From Candidatus Tiamatella sp. (lineage in GTDB: Archaea > Thermoproteota > Thermoprotei_A > Sulfolobales > Acidilobaceae): a stretch of 32,844 nucleotides of DNA. Position 1 is the first letter of the stretch. Each line of letters begins with the position of its first letter. Below are positions 31,640 to 32,844 of the stretch, in pieces. A program made the position numbers and the translations under genes. The notes under the pieces are model-generated. The model had not been told where the DNA came from, ran no database searches, and saw nothing but the letters and a program-made list of their open reading frames with translations. The stretch covers positions 1 to 32,844 of the forward strand of contig WALV01000029.1 of NCBI GenBank assembly GCA_015522645.1, read 5' to 3'.

Positions 31640-32524
31640 TTAAACCACGTTATCTACCATTGATGCGAGTTCGGAAAGGGTTTTTGACACAGGTGAACTC
31701 GGGTTATACAGGGGAACAGGTAACCCCTTAGTGTAAGCTTCAACAGCATCTTTATGGAAGGGGATTTTATGTATATACTCAACGCCGTAGTCTTTAGACA
31801 CTTCTACAACAGGTTTTTCGTCAGCTATGCCATACCTATTTATAACAACCCAAGTCCTGTATCCGAGGCCGCTTGTAATTCTAAGTATGGATTCGAGATC
31901 GTGTTTTCCGAGAGGCGTGGGTTCTGTTACAGCTATAACTAGATTACTATATTGTATGCCGATTGATATGCTGTTACCTGTCCCGGCTCCAGTGTCAACT
32001 ATCAGTAAGGAATTCTCTTTAGTTGCAAGGCTCACTGCCTTGTTTTTCGCCCCTCTCACAGCTGGCGCAGTGTGTTCTTCACCGTACCTCAGGACCCCTG
32101 TTAGAAGCTTGAACCAGCTATCTTTTACACGTACCTCATTGAGGTACGTGTATCCTATTACTCTCTCACCCGGCTTTATGGCGTCAAAGGCACAAGCATA
32201 TATGCATGCCTTACAGCCGCTGCATAATCTGGGCATTACTATGGGAGGCTTGCCTTTGGACATTATTATTGCTCCAGTGTCACATACCTTGGCGCATGCC
32301 CCGCAAAGAGTGCATTTCGAATAATCTATCATTGGAAAGAATATTTTGATAGGTTCCTCCGGTCCTAACTTATCTACCCCCAGTAGTATGTAGTCGTTGG
32401 GAGCTTCCACGTCCAGGTCAGCGAGGAGCAGTTTCTTATTGCTGGCCAATAGGTAGGAGAGATTGGTTGCAACGAAACTTTTCCCTGTACCTCCTTTACC
32501 CCCAGTAATCGAGATAATATTCAT
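31640..32524 (-). CDS. Second MinD/Mrp-type ATPase with inserted ferredoxin domain
   Basis: A 294-residue paralogue of the next gene downstream. The Walker A is T-G-G-K-G-G-T-G-K-S-F (7-17). The inserted ferredoxin part has C71, C74, C77, C81 and C101, C104, C107, C111, again two [4Fe-4S] sites, but without the usual proline after the fourth cysteine (C-D and C-A). Switch 2 is L-L-I-V-D-T-G-A-G-T-G-N. The two ATPases probably work as a heterodimer. ATG 32524 is preferred: GAGGT is 8 bases upstream; ATG 32530 is too close to it. A perfect 13-bp inverted repeat lies inside this gene (32126-32152). It is 53 bases downstream of a partial gene. Confidence 0.9.
   Translation of the reverse strand: MNIISITGGKGGTGKSFVATNLSYLLASNKKLLLADLDVEAPNDYILLGVDKLGPEEPIKIFFPMIDYSKCTLCGACAKVCDTGAIIMSKGKPPIVMPRLCSGCKACIYACAFDAIKPGERVIGYTYLNEVRVKDSWFKLLTGVLRYGEEHTAPAVRGAKNKAVSLATKENSLLIVDTGAGTGNSISIGIQYSNLVIAVTEPTPLGKHDLESILRITSGLGYRTWVVINRYGIADEKPVVEVSKDYGVEYIHKIPFHKDAVEAYTKGLPVPLYNPSSPVSKTLSELASMVDNVV
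32126..32152. repeat. Perfect 13-bp inverted repeat in coding sequence
   Basis: TACACGTACCTCA and its reverse complement TGAGGTACGTGTA, separated by one base (T at 32139). It lies inside the second MinD-type ATPase gene, in the codons for T-Y-L-N-E-V-R-V. A perfect repeat this long is rare by chance in a window of this size. It could form a hairpin in RNA or DNA, be an odd-length operator, or reflect a past template-switch mutation. Confidence 0.85.
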
Positions 32525-32577
32525 TTCCATAAACCTCTACTGTATCCTTCCCGGTTTCATGCTGTTCTTTCAAGCAC

Positions 32578-32844
32578 TTATTCCTCTAATAGATTCGCGA
32601 ACATTGGATCACTTACAACGGTATTATTCAATTCCATATCGCCTAGTTTTTCTGCTTCAAGTATAGCTTTGTCAAGGTATCTAAGATACTCCTCTCCTAC
32701 TCCCAAATTCACTTGGCAAGTGTACTCTAAACACCCTTTCTTCCCCTTATCAGGGTCTCCTTCCTGTTTAACGAAACAACTATCCTTCTCAACCAACTCT
32801 TTAAGGCCTTCAATATAGAAAGCCCCTGGACCATTCTTATATAC
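32578..32844 (-). CDS. Hypothetical Cys-containing protein, partial (5' end outside window)
   Basis: The frame is open to the right edge of the window, so this is the C-terminal 88 residues of a longer protein; a TTG at 32796 lies inside it but an upstream in-frame stretch (K-N-G-P-G-A-F-Y-I-E-G-L-K-E-L) is clearly coding. I do not recognise it. It has three cysteines (K-D-S-C-F, K-K-G-C-L, Y-T-C-Q), a Gly/Lys-rich loop (E-G-D-P-D-K-G-K-K-G), and a helical end rich in Leu/Glu. It precedes the two Fe-S ATPases on the same strand by 53 bases and is a candidate operon member, possibly a partner of those ATPases. Confidence 0.65.
   Translation of the reverse strand, partial: VYKNGPGAFYIEGLKELVEKDSCFVKQEGDPDKGKKGCLEYTCQVNLGVGEEYLRYLDKAILEAEKLGDMELNNTVVSDPMFANLLEE

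Overview
The window looks like the chromosome of a thermophilic or hyperthermophilic anaerobic crenarchaeote (Thermoproteota), most like Desulfurococcales. Four things support this. The archaellum operon has the crenarchaeal order (arlB, an arlX-position gene, G, F, H, I, J). There is a tungsten-type aldehyde:ferredoxin oxidoreductase. Codon use is rich in AGG, AGA and ATA. Many genes start at TTG or GTG behind GGTGA-type ribosome binding sites matching the archaeal 16S 3' end. I see no rRNA, tRNA, CRISPR array, transposase or integrase. No gene-free stretch exceeds 300 bases; the longest is about 273 bases upstream of the archaellin gene.

Layout. 1-1061 (minus): a DsrE2-type protein, a TusA-type sulfur carrier and a partial MvhD-like protein, apparently a sulfur or electron transfer operon. 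1173-1781: an unrecognised protein. 1947-2105: a 52-residue Cys-rich acidic mini-protein. 2112-5457: a membrane-anchored FG-GAP repeat surface protein, divergent from an ABC-2 type exporter. 5486-6886: a kinase-fold protein with a Cys/His cluster. 7109-11913: a complete BMP-family (nucleoside-type) ABC importer. 11919-14906: a zinc alcohol dehydrogenase, a crotonase and an MFS permease. 15180-21764: the archaellum operon. 21796-24579: aldehyde:ferredoxin oxidoreductase and a medium-chain dehydrogenase. 24686-26648: a DUF1464 ASKHA protein and a HAD-IIB phosphatase. 26655-29670: an SDR and a small EncFtn-like ferritin on the minus strand, with an alpha/beta hydrolase and an MBL-fold hydrolase on the plus strand. 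29661-32844 (minus): a NifX-like protein, a ferritin-like protein, two MinD-type ATPases each with two [4Fe-4S] motifs, and a partial unrecognised protein.

How the genes work together. The importer has its binding protein, a double ATPase and both permeases. The archaellum operon encodes filament, stator, switch/ATPase and membrane platform proteins; a T-rich stretch after arlB could let the filament protein be made in excess. The minus-strand group at the right end combines Fe-S ATPases, a NifX-type cluster-binding protein and a ferritin-like protein, which suggests a metallocluster or redox module of unknown job. The left end suggests sulfane-sulfur relay (DsrE2 to TusA) coupled to an unusual MvhD-like protein that lacks the usual first cysteine group.

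The most novel-looking items are the right-end Fe-S ATPase group, the EncFtn-like ferritin, the modified MvhD next to the sulfur carriers, the 52-residue mini-protein, the soluble protein in the arlX position, and a perfect 13-bp inverted repeat inside an ATPase gene.
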